Origin: Paenibacillus popilliae ATCC 14706
Lineage (GTDB): Bacteria; Bacillota; Bacilli; Paenibacillales; Paenibacillaceae
Direction: 5' to 3'
NCBI RefSeq assembly: GCF_000315235.1
Contig: NZ_BALG01000186.1
Location: 1-64,000, forward strand
DNA length: 64,000 nucleotides
Positions within the stretch are counted from its first letter, which is position 1. Every line of letters starts with the position of its first letter. Shown piece by piece: positions 16,933-26,162 of the stretch. A program made the position numbers and the translations under genes. The notes beneath the pieces were generated by a model. That model made no database searches and was not told the DNA's origin. It saw only the letters and a program-made list of their open reading frames with translations.

Positions 16933-18012
16933 ATGGCAGAACGTATGCTCGTATTTGTCGGTTCCTATGCAGACGGCTCCGGCAGCGGGGTCTATGTGTA
17001 TGAGTTCGATGAACATAATGAATCGCTGATATTAACAGATGAAGTATCCGGCCTTCGCAATCCAACCTTCGTGAATCTGGACGCGGAAGGCCGCCGGTTC
17101 TATTCGATCGCGGAAGGAACGAACGGGGACGGAGGCAAGACAGGGGAAGCGGCCGCTTTCGCCATCGATCCGGCGGCAGGCAAGTTGGAACGATTGAACC
17201 GCTCCTTCACGGTCGATGCGCCGACCTGCCATATTCAGCGCGATTCCGGCAGCAATCATATTGTGGTGGCAAGCTATCATGGCGGACGGATAGCGCTCGT
17301 TGCGCTAACGGCGGACGGCCGCATCGGCGCACAACTGGACGTTCAGCAGCATGAAGGACATGGGCCGAATGCCGAGCGGCAGGAGAAGCCGCATCCGCAC
17401 TCCGCTTTCTTCAGCCCGGACGAGCGTTATTTGTTCGTGTCGGATCTGGGCATCGATCGGATTCGGGCCTATACGATCGACAAGGAGCGCGGCAAGCTGC
17501 AGTTCCATGGCGAGACAGCCGCCCAACCGGGAGCGGGTCCGCGTCATATGGCGTTCCATCCGAACGGGAAGCTCGCTTTTGTCATCAATGAGCTGGACTC
17601 TTCGATTGCGTCTTATCATTATCATGCGGAGCAAGGAGCGCTGCAGCCGATTGCGACAGTGCCGACGCTTCCTCCCAGCTTCACCGGGGAGAATACGTGT
17701 GCGGAGATTGCGATATCGGAGGACGGAGCCTATCTGTACAGCTCGAACCGCGGCCATGACAGCATCGCCGTCTATGCAATCGACGTGGTGGCAGGCACAT
17801 TGACGCCGGTGGAGCATGTGTCTGTAGAAGGACAGCATCCGCGTCATTTCGCGCTAACACCGGGCGGACGTTATCTTATTGCGGCGAACCGGGATACGAA
17901 CAATCTGGTACTGTTCCGCGTAGACAAGGCGACCGGCAAGCTGACATTTACCGGGAAGACCGTCGAGGTCTCGAAGCCGGTCTGCGTCAAGCCGGTCATT
18001 TTTGCCCTGTAA
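16933..18012 (+). CDS. pgl: lactonase family protein (6-phosphogluconolactonase-type beta-propeller)
   Basis: 359 aa, seven-bladed propeller of the YkgB/Pgl (Lactonase, 7-bladed) family: FVGSYADGSGSGVYVYEFD at the N-terminus, then repeated HPHSAFFSPDERYLFVSDLG, GAGPRHMAFHPNGKLAFVIN and EIAISEDGAYLYSSNRGHDS blades, ending HPRHFALTPGGRYLIAANRD. The family hydrolyses 6-phosphogluconolactone in the pentose phosphate pathway. Full length. AGGAGGAAG precedes the ATG. Monocistronic. Confidence 0.88.
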   Translation: MAERMLVFVGSYADGSGSGVYVYEFDEHNESLILTDEVSGLRNPTFVNLDAEGRRFYSIAEGTNGDGGKTGEAAAFAIDPAAGKLERLNRSFTVDAPTCHIQRDSGSNHIVVASYHGGRIALVALTADGRIGAQLDVQQHEGHGPNAERQEKPHPHSAFFSPDERYLFVSDLGIDRIRAYTIDKERGKLQFHGETAAQPGAGPRHMAFHPNGKLAFVINELDSSIASYHYHAEQGALQPIATVPTLPPSFTGENTCAEIAISEDGAYLYSSNRGHDSIAVYAIDVVAGTLTPVEHVSVEGQHPRHFALTPGGRYLIAANRDTNNLVLFRVDKATGKLTFTGKTVEVSKPVCVKPVIFAL

Positions 18013-18191
18013 CCAGATGGAATAGAAGTTACCACAATTCTAACGAAAGAGAGAACTTGTCCTATTCTATTCTGTATTTTATGAAAAGGAAGGGGCATAT
18101 GGCTTAAGAGTGAAACACAATTTACAATGCACTTTCCAATTGCTGCGAGAGGGGGGCTCCTTGCCTGTGATAGAAGGGCGGGCAACAGATC

Positions 18192-18223
18192 GAACCCCCA
18201 GTGGATGGTTCCAGAGGGGGTTC
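18192..18223 (-). terminator. hairpin after the cyclophilin gene
   Basis: GAACCCCC and GGGGGTTC arms with a 16-nt loop, 10 bp beyond the stop at 18234 on the minus strand. No strong T-run. Confidence 0.4.
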
Positions 18224-18233
18224 TGTAGCCTGC

Positions 18234-18887
18234 TTATTTACTGTCCGGTTCCTTGATCGTCTCCGGCTCCTTATACTCGACGCCGAACGTATCTACCGTG
18301 ATTTTCTTAATCTTCTGATCCTCTGCCGGACGGTCGTTCGCATCTCGCTTCACGTTGGCAATCTCATGCACCATCTCGATGCCGGAAGTTACTTTGCCGA
18401 ATGCGGCATATTGTCCGTCCAGATGAGGCGCATCCGCATCCATAATAAAGAATTGAGAGCCGGCCGAATCGGGATCCGTGGAACGGGCCATCGAGATAAC
18501 CCCTTCCGCATGCTTCAGATCGTTGGTCACACCGTTCGCTGAGAATTCGCCCTTGATGCAATAACCCGGTCCACCTACTCCGGTTCCTTGCGGATCGCCG
18601 CCCTGGATCATAAAGCCGGGAATCACCCGATGGAAGATAAGCCCATCATAAAAGCCTTTGTTGACTAACGAGATGAAGTTGTTGACGGTGTTCGGAGCGG
18701 TGTCCGGATACAGCTCCACTTCCATTTTCTTACCGCTCTCCATCTCAATCGTGACAAGCGGATGCTTCGTGCTGTCTGCGCCGCTCGCGTCGCCCGCTTT
18801 GCTGCCACAGCCCGCGATGACCAACATGGAAATCATGAGCAGGGCCATGACGATCAAGCCTGTGGGCTGTCTGTTACTTCGTCTCAT
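18234..18887 (-). CDS. ppiB: lipoprotein peptidyl-prolyl cis-trans isomerase (cyclophilin)
   Basis: 217 aa. Signal with lipobox LVIAGC (Cys about residue 26), so anchored outside the membrane. Cyclophilin core from about residue 45: NTVNNFISLVNKGFYDGLIF, HRVIPGFMIQGGDPQGTGVG, GSQFFIMDADAPHLDGQYAAFGKV. Expected to isomerise prolyl bonds in exported proteins. The cluster of hydrophobic residues and the FHR motif of the active site are intact. Confidence 0.92.
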   Translation of the reverse strand: MRRSNRQPTGLIVMALLMISMLVIAGCGSKAGDASGADSTKHPLVTIEMESGKKMEVELYPDTAPNTVNNFISLVNKGFYDGLIFHRVIPGFMIQGGDPQGTGVGGPGYCIKGEFSANGVTNDLKHAEGVISMARSTDPDSAGSQFFIMDADAPHLDGQYAAFGKVTSGIEMVHEIANVKRDANDRPAEDQKIKKITVDTFGVEYKEPETIKEPDSK

Positions 18888-19072
18888 GTTACTCCTCCTA
18901 CCTCTTGCTATGAAAATTTCTTATACGTTTACAGTATGCCATCGAATGGGGGCAAGCGCAAACCGTCGGCCCGGGAGCCGGAGCGGAAGAAGAGCTTCCG
19001 GCCCCGGCCTGCGTCTTGGTCTGGGTCCTATTTTGCGGGTAGGCTCCTCTGTTACCCTTCTGTGCGCTCGGA

Positions 19073-21286
19073 TCAGGCTTGCTTCGACATGGAATACGGA
19101 AGCTCCGCCTCGTCGTAATTGTCTTCGCCAGGCGTATCGGTCATGTCGAAGGAGAGCGTGCCGCCGTCCTTGACCTGGTCGTGCGTCACATACAGCTTCT
19201 CAACCGGGGCTCCGTTCAGCCGGACACCGGCCACGTAGTTGTTCTCGTCCGAGTTGTTCCCGGCCTCGATGACGAGCGGCGTGCCATCTTCGAGGTGCAA
19301 TGTCATCCGCTTGAATAACGGCGTGCCAAGCACATATTCCGGTACTCCCGGGCTGAGCGGATAGAAGCCGATCGCGCCGAAGACGTACCAGCCGGATAAG
19401 CTGCCGTTGTCCTCGTCGCCCGGAAGTCCGTCCGGACGGGCGCTGAACAGCTCATCCATCGTCCTGCGAACCCAATGCTGCGTCAAGGACGGGTAGCCGA
19501 GCGCGGCATAGATGTACGGGAAGTGGAAGCTAGGCTGATTGCTGATGGCGAATTGGCCGAAATCAATTGCCGCCAGCTCCGACATCTCGTGAATCTCGAA
19601 GCCGTACGAGCCGACCTTGAACTCCGGCTTCGCCGCGAACAGTGCATCAAGGTTGCGCTTGCACGCTTCGCGTCCGCCCATTAGGTCGGCCAGACCGCGC
19701 AGATCGTGCTGGACGGCCCAACTGCTCTGGTAGGCGCCGCCCTCGGTATACGGTCCGCCCCACATCGTCGGATCGAACGGCTCCAGCCAGCTGCCGTCCT
19801 GAAGCTTGCCGCGCATAAAGCCAACGGACGGATCGAATAGGTGCGCATAGTTCTTCGCGCGTTCCATAAGTTGTGCGTATTCCTCCTCGCGGCCAAGATG
19901 CTTCGCGATCTGGGCGATGCAGAAGTCGCCGTAGACGTAATCGAGCGTATTGCACACGCTCTCGTGCGTATGGATGTCGGCAGGCATATAGTTGTATTTC
20001 AAATATTCGCCCATGCCTTTGCGTCCGCAGCGGCTGTCGCTGGATACGGTCATCGCATGCTTAAGCAACCCCTCGAACGCGGTCTCAACGTCGAAGCCGG
20101 TATTGCCCTTGACGATGGCATCGGCGAAGGAGACGTCGATGAGCGTGCCCGGCATCATGCTCCGCTCGCCGGGAGACGCCCACTTCGGCATCCAGCCGGC
20201 TTCCTTGTAGGCATTGACCCAGCCCTGCATCATCTCGTTGACGAATGAAGGAAAGAGCAGGTTGTAGAGCGGGAACGAGGTGCGGTACGTATCCCAGAAG
20301 CCGATATCCGCGTAGAGCGGCCCTTCTTCGATCTTGCCGTTATACGGGCTGTAATGAATCTGCTTTTCGTTCGCGTCATATTCATGGATCGCATGCGGAT
20401 ACAGGCTGGTCCGGTACAAGCAGGTGTAGAACGTGTCGAGACGTTCCGTGTCTTCGCTCTCGACTTCAATGACGCGAAGCTGGTTCTCCCATGCCTCGGT
20501 CGCCAGGTTTTTGACTTCGTCGAAGGAGCGGCCGCCGATCTCGCGCTCCAAGTTGATACAGGCCTGTTCCTTGCTGATGAACGAGGTACTGACGCGGACA
20601 TGAACAATTCCGTGCTCAGGAACATCGAGCCCGACATACGCGCCGATGCGCTCGCCCGTCACGGACAGGCTGCCGATCGGCTTGCATTCCTGATCTGACA
20701 AGCCGCTGGCATCGGCCAGAACGGGACAATCAAATGTCATGACGAAGTGCATCCGGTAATTGTCCGCCGTGCCTCCGGCCTTGGCCGTCGTATAGCCGCT
20801 CAGCGTTCGCTTGTCCGGATCGATCGTCATCGACGCTTCACCAGGGAACGTCGACAGGATAAAGCGCGCGCCGTCCCGGCGGTCGAACGTCAGGCGGATG
20901 CTGGCGCAGCGCGCGGTCGGAGCCAGCTCCCATGTCGTCGCGTAGCGGAGCAGGCGAACCTTGAAATAGTCCGGCTTCACGACCATGTCCTGGCGGCGGA
21001 ACGAGGAAGAGCGCTCCGCCGCCCATACGTTAAGCGGACCGGTCTGCGGCATCATCGTCATATGGCCATAGTCGCCGATCCAAGGACTGGGCTGGTGGGT
21101 AAGCCGGATCCCTTCCAGCCGGTTATGATGCGGGCTGAAGTACCAGCCCCCTGCGTTTTCATTGGTTTGCGGGCTCCAGGCGTTCATGCCCCAAGGCATC
21201 GAGATGAGCGGCAGCGTATTCCCGTTCGAATACGGGTAGACGGAATCCGTGCCTTGCAGCGGATGGACATGCTTGAGTAAGCTCAT
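19073..21286 (-). CDS. GH92 family glycosyl hydrolase (alpha-mannosidase-like)
   Basis: 737 aa from MSLLKHVHPLQGTDS; this ATG has AAGGAG 8 nt upstream, while the longer reading frame to 21361 has none. GH92 hallmarks: GTDSVYPYSNGNTLP near the N-terminus, YADIGFWDTYRTSFPLYNLL, FEIHEMSELAAIDFGQFAIS with the catalytic acid region, and GDEDNGSLSGWYVFGAIGFY near the C-terminus. No signal peptide, so intracellular. The family consists of Ca2+-dependent exo-alpha-mannosidases; the exact linkage is not predictable. Divergent from an AraC regulator that probably controls it. Confidence 0.9.
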   Translation of the reverse strand: MSLLKHVHPLQGTDSVYPYSNGNTLPLISMPWGMNAWSPQTNENAGGWYFSPHHNRLEGIRLTHQPSPWIGDYGHMTMMPQTGPLNVWAAERSSSFRRQDMVVKPDYFKVRLLRYATTWELAPTARCASIRLTFDRRDGARFILSTFPGEASMTIDPDKRTLSGYTTAKAGGTADNYRMHFVMTFDCPVLADASGLSDQECKPIGSLSVTGERIGAYVGLDVPEHGIVHVRVSTSFISKEQACINLEREIGGRSFDEVKNLATEAWENQLRVIEVESEDTERLDTFYTCLYRTSLYPHAIHEYDANEKQIHYSPYNGKIEEGPLYADIGFWDTYRTSFPLYNLLFPSFVNEMMQGWVNAYKEAGWMPKWASPGERSMMPGTLIDVSFADAIVKGNTGFDVETAFEGLLKHAMTVSSDSRCGRKGMGEYLKYNYMPADIHTHESVCNTLDYVYGDFCIAQIAKHLGREEEYAQLMERAKNYAHLFDPSVGFMRGKLQDGSWLEPFDPTMWGGPYTEGGAYQSSWAVQHDLRGLADLMGGREACKRNLDALFAAKPEFKVGSYGFEIHEMSELAAIDFGQFAISNQPSFHFPYIYAALGYPSLTQHWVRRTMDELFSARPDGLPGDEDNGSLSGWYVFGAIGFYPLSPGVPEYVLGTPLFKRMTLHLEDGTPLVIEAGNNSDENNYVAGVRLNGAPVEKLYVTHDQVKDGGTLSFDMTDTPGEDNYDEAELPYSMSKQA

Positions 21287-21455
21287 GTATGTTCGCTCCT
21301 TCGGAATGAATGTTGTTTTGAATAAGGCTCTCATCATGATTGTAGAGCGAAAGGTTATCAATCACCTCTCAATATTTTATTACATCTCTCATATTTAATG
21401 ATAAAATGAACGTAATGCGATCTTGGCATACATTCAGGTGAAAAGAGGGATCGGG

Positions 21456-22328
21456 ATGTTCCCGGATAATCTGCATGGCGACGAGGAGATTCATGGCGAA
21501 TTTCCGTTCACATTGAAAATACATCGGCTGAAGGGCACCGTGCCGGCCCATGTCCATCATTTTATTGAGTATACGTATGCGATCCAGGGGAAGGGGACGG
21601 AGCGGATCAATGGCGTCAAGAAGGAGTTGGCTCCTGGCACCTTCACTTTACTGTTTCCCCATCAGGTGCACGAAATAGACATTCCGCCTGGGGAGGAGCT
21701 CGTTCTTTATGTCGGGGCGATTGGGCTGAAGGCATTTTTCGGGGCGGGAGATTCGTTCCTAACCTTGCACCGTCTGCTGAAGGATGCGGAGGACGATGAC
21801 CATTCGACCTACACGCTGGACGCCGCCACTGCGGGCGAGATGCTCCCGCTGCTGCATCAAATGTATGACGAGATCCGGGAGAAGAAGCTGTGGAGCCGCA
21901 CCATGTTCCTGGCGAAGCTGACCCAGCTCTTCGTCCTGTTCGAGCGCTACCGTCTGGAGCGGATAGAGCACCGTCTGGAGGGCTATTCGGGCATGCATCG
22001 CCGGGGGATGTGGGAAGTGATTCACTATGTATATCAAAATTTCAAGGAAGACATCACCTTGGAAATGCTGGCCGAACGCTTCCGTTACAGCGTGCCGTAT
22101 ATCAGCGCGGCCTTCAAGCAGGCTGTCGGCGAAAATTATTATTCCTTCCTGGAGCGGAACCGGACTGCCCATGCTTGCAATCTGCTGGTCGGTACCGATA
22201 TGAAGATTACCGACGTCGCTTATGAGGCCGGCTTCAAGTCGTATCCGACCTTCGTGCGCGTCTTCCAGGCCCGGATGGGCATGTCTCCCACCGCCTACCG
22301 CAAGCGCGAATCCATTGCGCTAACATGA
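21456..22328 (+). CDS. AraC-family transcriptional regulator
   Basis: 290 aa. N-terminal cupin-like sensor (HVHHFIEYTYAIQGKGTERI, FPHQVHEIDIPPGEEL) and C-terminal double HTH (ITLEMLAERFRYSVPYISAA, then ITDVAYEAGFKSYPTFVRVF). The ATG at 21456 with AGAGGGATCGGG is preferred to the TTG at 21423. It is divergent from the GH92 gene (about 170 bp apart) and likely responds to a sugar released by or related to it. Confidence 0.88.
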   Translation: MFPDNLHGDEEIHGEFPFTLKIHRLKGTVPAHVHHFIEYTYAIQGKGTERINGVKKELAPGTFTLLFPHQVHEIDIPPGEELVLYVGAIGLKAFFGAGDSFLTLHRLLKDAEDDDHSTYTLDAATAGEMLPLLHQMYDEIREKKLWSRTMFLAKLTQLFVLFERYRLERIEHRLEGYSGMHRRGMWEVIHYVYQNFKEDITLEMLAERFRYSVPYISAAFKQAVGENYYSFLERNRTAHACNLLVGTDMKITDVAYEAGFKSYPTFVRVFQARMGMSPTAYRKRESIALT

Positions 22329-22408
22329 CGGCGGTGCCGGAGCAGACCGTAGCAGGGCCAGATGAATGGCGGAGGACGCGCCATCTCTCTCGGCTTGCGC
22401 GCAGCTTG

Positions 22409-23311
22409 CTATCTTCTAAGAGAACGGAATATGCCCTGAACGTACTCCCAAAAATCGGTCTCGATGCGAGTAAGCGGAGTGCACTTTCGCCGCACGAATC
22501 CGTTATGGCGTTCGATTCGCAATCCGAACACGGGTTTTGTTACGAGCTCGCCTTTATCCAGCAATCCACGCACGGCATAGTAAGGGATAAAGGCTGCACC
22601 AAGTCCAGCCTTAATTGACTCCTTGATCACTTCAAAGCTGCTCATGTGAATCGTATCCGGCTTAATCCCCAAAGAACGAATGGGAGATAATATGCAATCC
22701 TGCAGGTAGCTATTTTGCGGGAGCAGCAGCGCTGTACGAGCGATGTCGCGAGCGTAGAGCATTTTGCGCTCCGTCCAATCGTGATCCGGCGGAAGCACGA
22801 GCACAAACTCATCTTGGAACAGCGTAAAGGAGTCAAATTGATTCTGAACATACTTGTCTTCCTCATAAATCGGCAGGAAGGCCATATTGATTTTTTCCTC
22901 CATAAGAAGGTCGATCAGATCCGTATAACAATGCGTATGGAGTTCAAAGCGCTGTTGTGGCAAGCGATGATAATACTGTGCCAACATATCTGGCAGGATG
23001 TATGTCCCCATGTAGTTGCTTGCATACAGCGAGAGGACGGGATTCGATAGCCCCGCGTTTTTGATGCACAGCGAAGCTTCCTCTAACAGATCGATCATTT
23101 TCTTCGCGTATTCCTGCAAAATTTCCCCCTGATCCGTCATACGAACGGATTTCCCCGCACGAATGAACAGGGTCGCCTCGAACTTCTCTTCCAACTGTTG
23201 AATATGATTCGTCACCGTCGGTTGAGAGCAGAAGAGCCGCTTTGCCGTTTCGGAAAAAGACCCGTATTCAGCCAACGCCAGAAAAGTTTCCATTTTATCT
23301 AGAGCCTTCAC
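22409..23311 (-). CDS. LysR-family transcriptional regulator
   Basis: 300 aa. N-terminal winged HTH (METFLALAEYGSFSETAKRL, FCSQPTVTNHIQQLEEKFEA) and a periplasmic-binding-fold effector domain. Transcribed divergently from the ABC importer beginning at 23564; the 252-bp space between them carries Fur-like boxes. It probably regulates the importer, with an unknown co-inducer. Confidence 0.9.
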   Translation of the reverse strand: MKALDKMETFLALAEYGSFSETAKRLFCSQPTVTNHIQQLEEKFEATLFIRAGKSVRMTDQGEILQEYAKKMIDLLEEASLCIKNAGLSNPVLSLYASNYMGTYILPDMLAQYYHRLPQQRFELHTHCYTDLIDLLMEEKINMAFLPIYEEDKYVQNQFDSFTLFQDEFVLVLPPDHDWTERKMLYARDIARTALLLPQNSYLQDCILSPIRSLGIKPDTIHMSSFEVIKESIKAGLGAAFIPYYAVRGLLDKGELVTKPVFGLRIERHNGFVRRKCTPLTRIETDFWEYVQGIFRSLRR

Positions 23312-23361
23312 GAGTGGAGCCTCCTAAGGGGAATGAGAATCGTAATGAGTATACTATAAAT

Positions 23362-23380
23362 GAAAATGAGAATCAATATC
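23362..23380. promoter_or_regulatory. Fur-like box in the lysR/ABC-importer divergent region
   Basis: GAAAATGAGAATCAATATC matches 16 of 19 positions of the classical box GATAATGATAATCATTATC. It lies 50 bp from the LysR start, so both directions could be repressed by Fur with iron. An additional weaker GAATGAGAAT repeat lies at about 23331-23341. Confidence 0.6.
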
Positions 23381-23495
23381 AATTAAGGCGTAGTTCCTAT
23401 CTTTTTTTTTAATTCATTGATTAATTAATAGTATGAAAGCGAAACCAACCGAGCTATATCTCGATGATTTCATACGAACATCTCCCAATACGTTA

Positions 23496-23524
23496 TTGAT
23501 TTTCATTATCAATTCATATATCTT
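23496..23524 (+). promoter_or_regulatory. ABC-importer promoter with overlapping Fur-like 7-1-7 box
   Basis: TGATTTTCATTATCA (23497-23511) agrees with TGATAAT-N-ATTATCA at 12 of 14 positions. It overlaps a possible -35 TTGATT (23496-23501) that is 17 bp from TATCTT. The transcription start is unproven. Confidence 0.5.
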
Positions 23525-23563
23525 ACATTTGTACGTTACAGCTAGATTGAGAAAAGGAGTGTT

Positions 23564-25186
23564 ATGTTCATGCGTTTTCGCACAGCATCATTTTTCGTCT
23601 TATTGGCAACAGCATTCCTGTTGCTAGGTGGATGTCATTCAGTGAATACCTCTTCATCAACAGAAGGCGCAGAGGCAGCACACATCTCTTCGGCAGAGCA
23701 GCAGCCTGCCATTCGAATCGGTTGGCAGGACAGTGGTTATCCATCGCCGTTTGCTTTCAAGCCGTTGGGCCCGGGCGGTTACTTGCGGAATAGCTTCTTG
23801 TTCGACACGCTAACCTGGAAAGACGGCACTGGGGTCATTCCATGGCTCGCAAGTTCGTGGAAGGTGTCTGAAGATGGATTGCGCTATACGTTCACGTTGG
23901 AGCGGGATGTGAAATGGCATGACGGAACGGCCTTGTCCGCAGACGATGTCGTGTTTACATTTGAATACTTCCAGACACACCCGTTTCCCTGGACCGGCGA
24001 CATGAGCCAAATCAAATCCGTGACCAGCACGGAGGACGGAACGGTTCAGTTTCAGTTGAACAACAAGTATGCTCCGTTCTTAACGGATCTGGTAGGCATC
24101 ATGCCGATTATTCCGAAGCATGTGTGGGAAAAAGTAAGCGATCCGATCGCTTATCGCGACCCGTCAGCCTTGGTCGGCACGGGGCCGTTCACGCTGAAGC
24201 AGTATGATGAGACGACGGGGCAATATTGGTTCAGCGCCAATGAGCGTTATTTCAAGGGAAGCGTTCAAGTAAAGGATATTGCTTACATGGATGTGAAGAA
24301 TAAAGTGCTGTCCCTGCAAAAAAATGAAATCAATGCGGCATCGACGTTAACCTATCAGGAAGCGGAGCAGCTTCAGAAGGAAGGCTTCCAGATGATGAAG
24401 AGCGAACCGACAGGCAGTGCGGTACGCATCGTATTCAACCTTGGTCATCCGCAATTAAAAGATAAACGCTTGCGCCAAGCATTGGCATATGCGCTTGATC
24501 GTATAGAAATGGCCAGCAAAGCGGTGGGCGGGACACCGATTCCGGGCAGCGGCGGGATTATACCGCCGGATTCGCCTTGGTACAACGATAAGGTGAAGAC
24601 CTATGCGTATAAAACGGCTAAAGCAGAACAAATGCTGGACGAGCTCGGTTACCGCAAAGACGGCAACGGTGTACGCCAAGATCTGAAGCTTAGCTTAATC
24701 GTCTCCTCTACATCTAAAGAAGCGCAAATGATGAAGGAGATGCTGAAAAAGGTTGGGATTGAGTTGAACCTTCAACAGGTGGATGGAGCGACATTTACCT
24801 CCGCCATGGGGGAGAACAAGTACGACATGGCATTGACAGGGCATATCGGGTTAAGCGGCGATCCGGATTTCCTGCGACTGTGGTTTTTGGGGAAAGCAAG
24901 CAATTCGTATGCAGCAAGAGGCAGTTCATTTGAGCATCCGCAATTCCAGCAGTTAGCCCATGAGCAGCTACAAGAGCTGGATACGGCAAAGCGCAAGCAG
25001 ATTGTAGGCGAGATGCAAATGATTTTGTCAGAGGAATTGCCGACGCTTGTCTTGTATCATCGTCCATTTTATTTCTTGTATAAGGAGGCGGAGTTCGATC
25101 GTTGGTTCAATACGTATGGCGGTATAGCAGACGGAATCCCGCTATGGGACAACAAGGCGGCATTTATCAATGCGAAGCAGAAGTAA
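23564..25186 (+). CDS. peptide/nickel-type ABC importer, substrate-binding lipoprotein
   Basis: 540 aa family 5 (OppA/DppA/NikA) binding protein. Lipobox LLGGC within the first 25 residues. Typical motifs: LASSWKVSEDGLRYTFTLER, VKWHDGTALSADDVVFTFEY, DKRLRQALAYALDR. First gene of an importer operon; its 3' end overlaps the permease start by 17 bp. AAGGAG lies 4-5 nt before ATG 23564, with an alternative ATG six bases on. With Fur-like boxes upstream, a metal chelate or metallophore is as plausible a substrate as a peptide (inference). Confidence 0.88.
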   Translation: MFMRFRTASFFVLLATAFLLLGGCHSVNTSSSTEGAEAAHISSAEQQPAIRIGWQDSGYPSPFAFKPLGPGGYLRNSFLFDTLTWKDGTGVIPWLASSWKVSEDGLRYTFTLERDVKWHDGTALSADDVVFTFEYFQTHPFPWTGDMSQIKSVTSTEDGTVQFQLNNKYAPFLTDLVGIMPIIPKHVWEKVSDPIAYRDPSALVGTGPFTLKQYDETTGQYWFSANERYFKGSVQVKDIAYMDVKNKVLSLQKNEINAASTLTYQEAEQLQKEGFQMMKSEPTGSAVRIVFNLGHPQLKDKRLRQALAYALDRIEMASKAVGGTPIPGSGGIIPPDSPWYNDKVKTYAYKTAKAEQMLDELGYRKDGNGVRQDLKLSLIVSSTSKEAQMMKEMLKKVGIELNLQQVDGATFTSAMGENKYDMALTGHIGLSGDPDFLRLWFLGKASNSYAARGSSFEHPQFQQLAHEQLQELDTAKRKQIVGEMQMILSEELPTLVLYHRPFYFLYKEAEFDRWFNTYGGIADGIPLWDNKAAFINAKQK

Positions 25187-26162
25187 GGATACGATCACCT
25201 ATTGGGTTGTGCTGGGATTTGTACTGCTTTTGAATTTTGTTCTCCCTCGGCTGTTGCCGGGGGGGCCTATCGATTTTTTAGAGGGTGGAGAAGACGGCCC
25301 CGTTTTTATTTCGGATACGCAAAAAGCAGCGATGATGGCCTATTACCGTCTCGATGAATCGGCAGGGATGCAGCTTGTGAACTATTTGAAGGGGATAATC
25401 ACCTTCGATTTTGGTCACTCGTTTACCTATAAAATGCCGGTCTATGATGTGATTATGAGTCGACTTCCGTGGACACTGCTTATCGTCGGCGCTGCCACTG
25501 TACTATCCATCATCATCGGCATCGCCGCAGGATTGGTATCTGCATGGCGGCATACGGGGGATCAGGACCGCGGCTGGTTTATTGCAATGATTAGTGTCAG
25601 TACGATCCCGGAATTTTTGACAGGGATGTTGTTCGTTCTCGGGCTTTCCGTAGAGTGGGACTTGTTTCCGCTTGGCGGTGCTAAAACGCCTTTTTATGCA
25701 GCTACCGGTTGGTGGGATCATGTGCTTGACGTGTCTTGGCATGCTGTTCTTCCTATCGTGACCTTGACGGTGGCGAATATGGCCGGTATTTATTTACTCA
25801 TGCGCAATGAAGCGATTCAGGTGCTTCGCGGGCCGTTTATTGAATTTGCATTAGCCAAAGGCGTGAGCAGAAGCGCGCTGTTGGTTAGACATGTTCTGCG
25901 CTACGCCATTCTTCCGGTTATGACAATGATTGTTGTCCGCCTTGGCGGGCTGCTGGCAGGTTCGGTACTTGTCGAGACGGTATTTTCGTACCCAGGCATT
26001 GGCCATTTGTTGCAGGAAGCGATCTTGACGCGGGATTACCCGCTGCTGCATGGACTTTTTGTGCTGATGACGATATTTGTATTGCTGCTGAACATGACCG
26101 CAGATCGGGTATACCCGCTGCTTGACCCTCGGATTCAAACCGGAAAGCAAGGGGGAGCGTGA
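25170..26162 (+). CDS. ABC importer permease (OppB/NikB type)
   Basis: 330 aa, six membrane helices. Binding-protein-dependent transport motif around IEFALAKGVSRSALLVRHVLRYAILP, followed by GLLAGSVLVETVFSYPGIG. Overlaps the preceding lipoprotein gene and the following permease-ATPase gene (4 bp), so the operon is tightly coupled. Confidence 0.9.
   Translation: MRSRSKDTITYWVVLGFVLLLNFVLPRLLPGGPIDFLEGGEDGPVFISDTQKAAMMAYYRLDESAGMQLVNYLKGIITFDFGHSFTYKMPVYDVIMSRLPWTLLIVGAATVLSIIIGIAAGLVSAWRHTGDQDRGWFIAMISVSTIPEFLTGMLFVLGLSVEWDLFPLGGAKTPFYAATGWWDHVLDVSWHAVLPIVTLTVANMAGIYLLMRNEAIQVLRGPFIEFALAKGVSRSALLVRHVLRYAILPVMTMIVVRLGGLLAGSVLVETVFSYPGIGHLLQEAILTRDYPLLHGLFVLMTIFVLLLNMTADRVYPLLDPRIQTGKQGGA

Noticed and set aside
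18950-19010. GC-rich imperfect hairpin after the GH92 gene
   Set aside because: Arms (GGAAG/CTTCC, CCGG/CCGG) are interrupted and no T-run is present; not strong enough to call a terminator.
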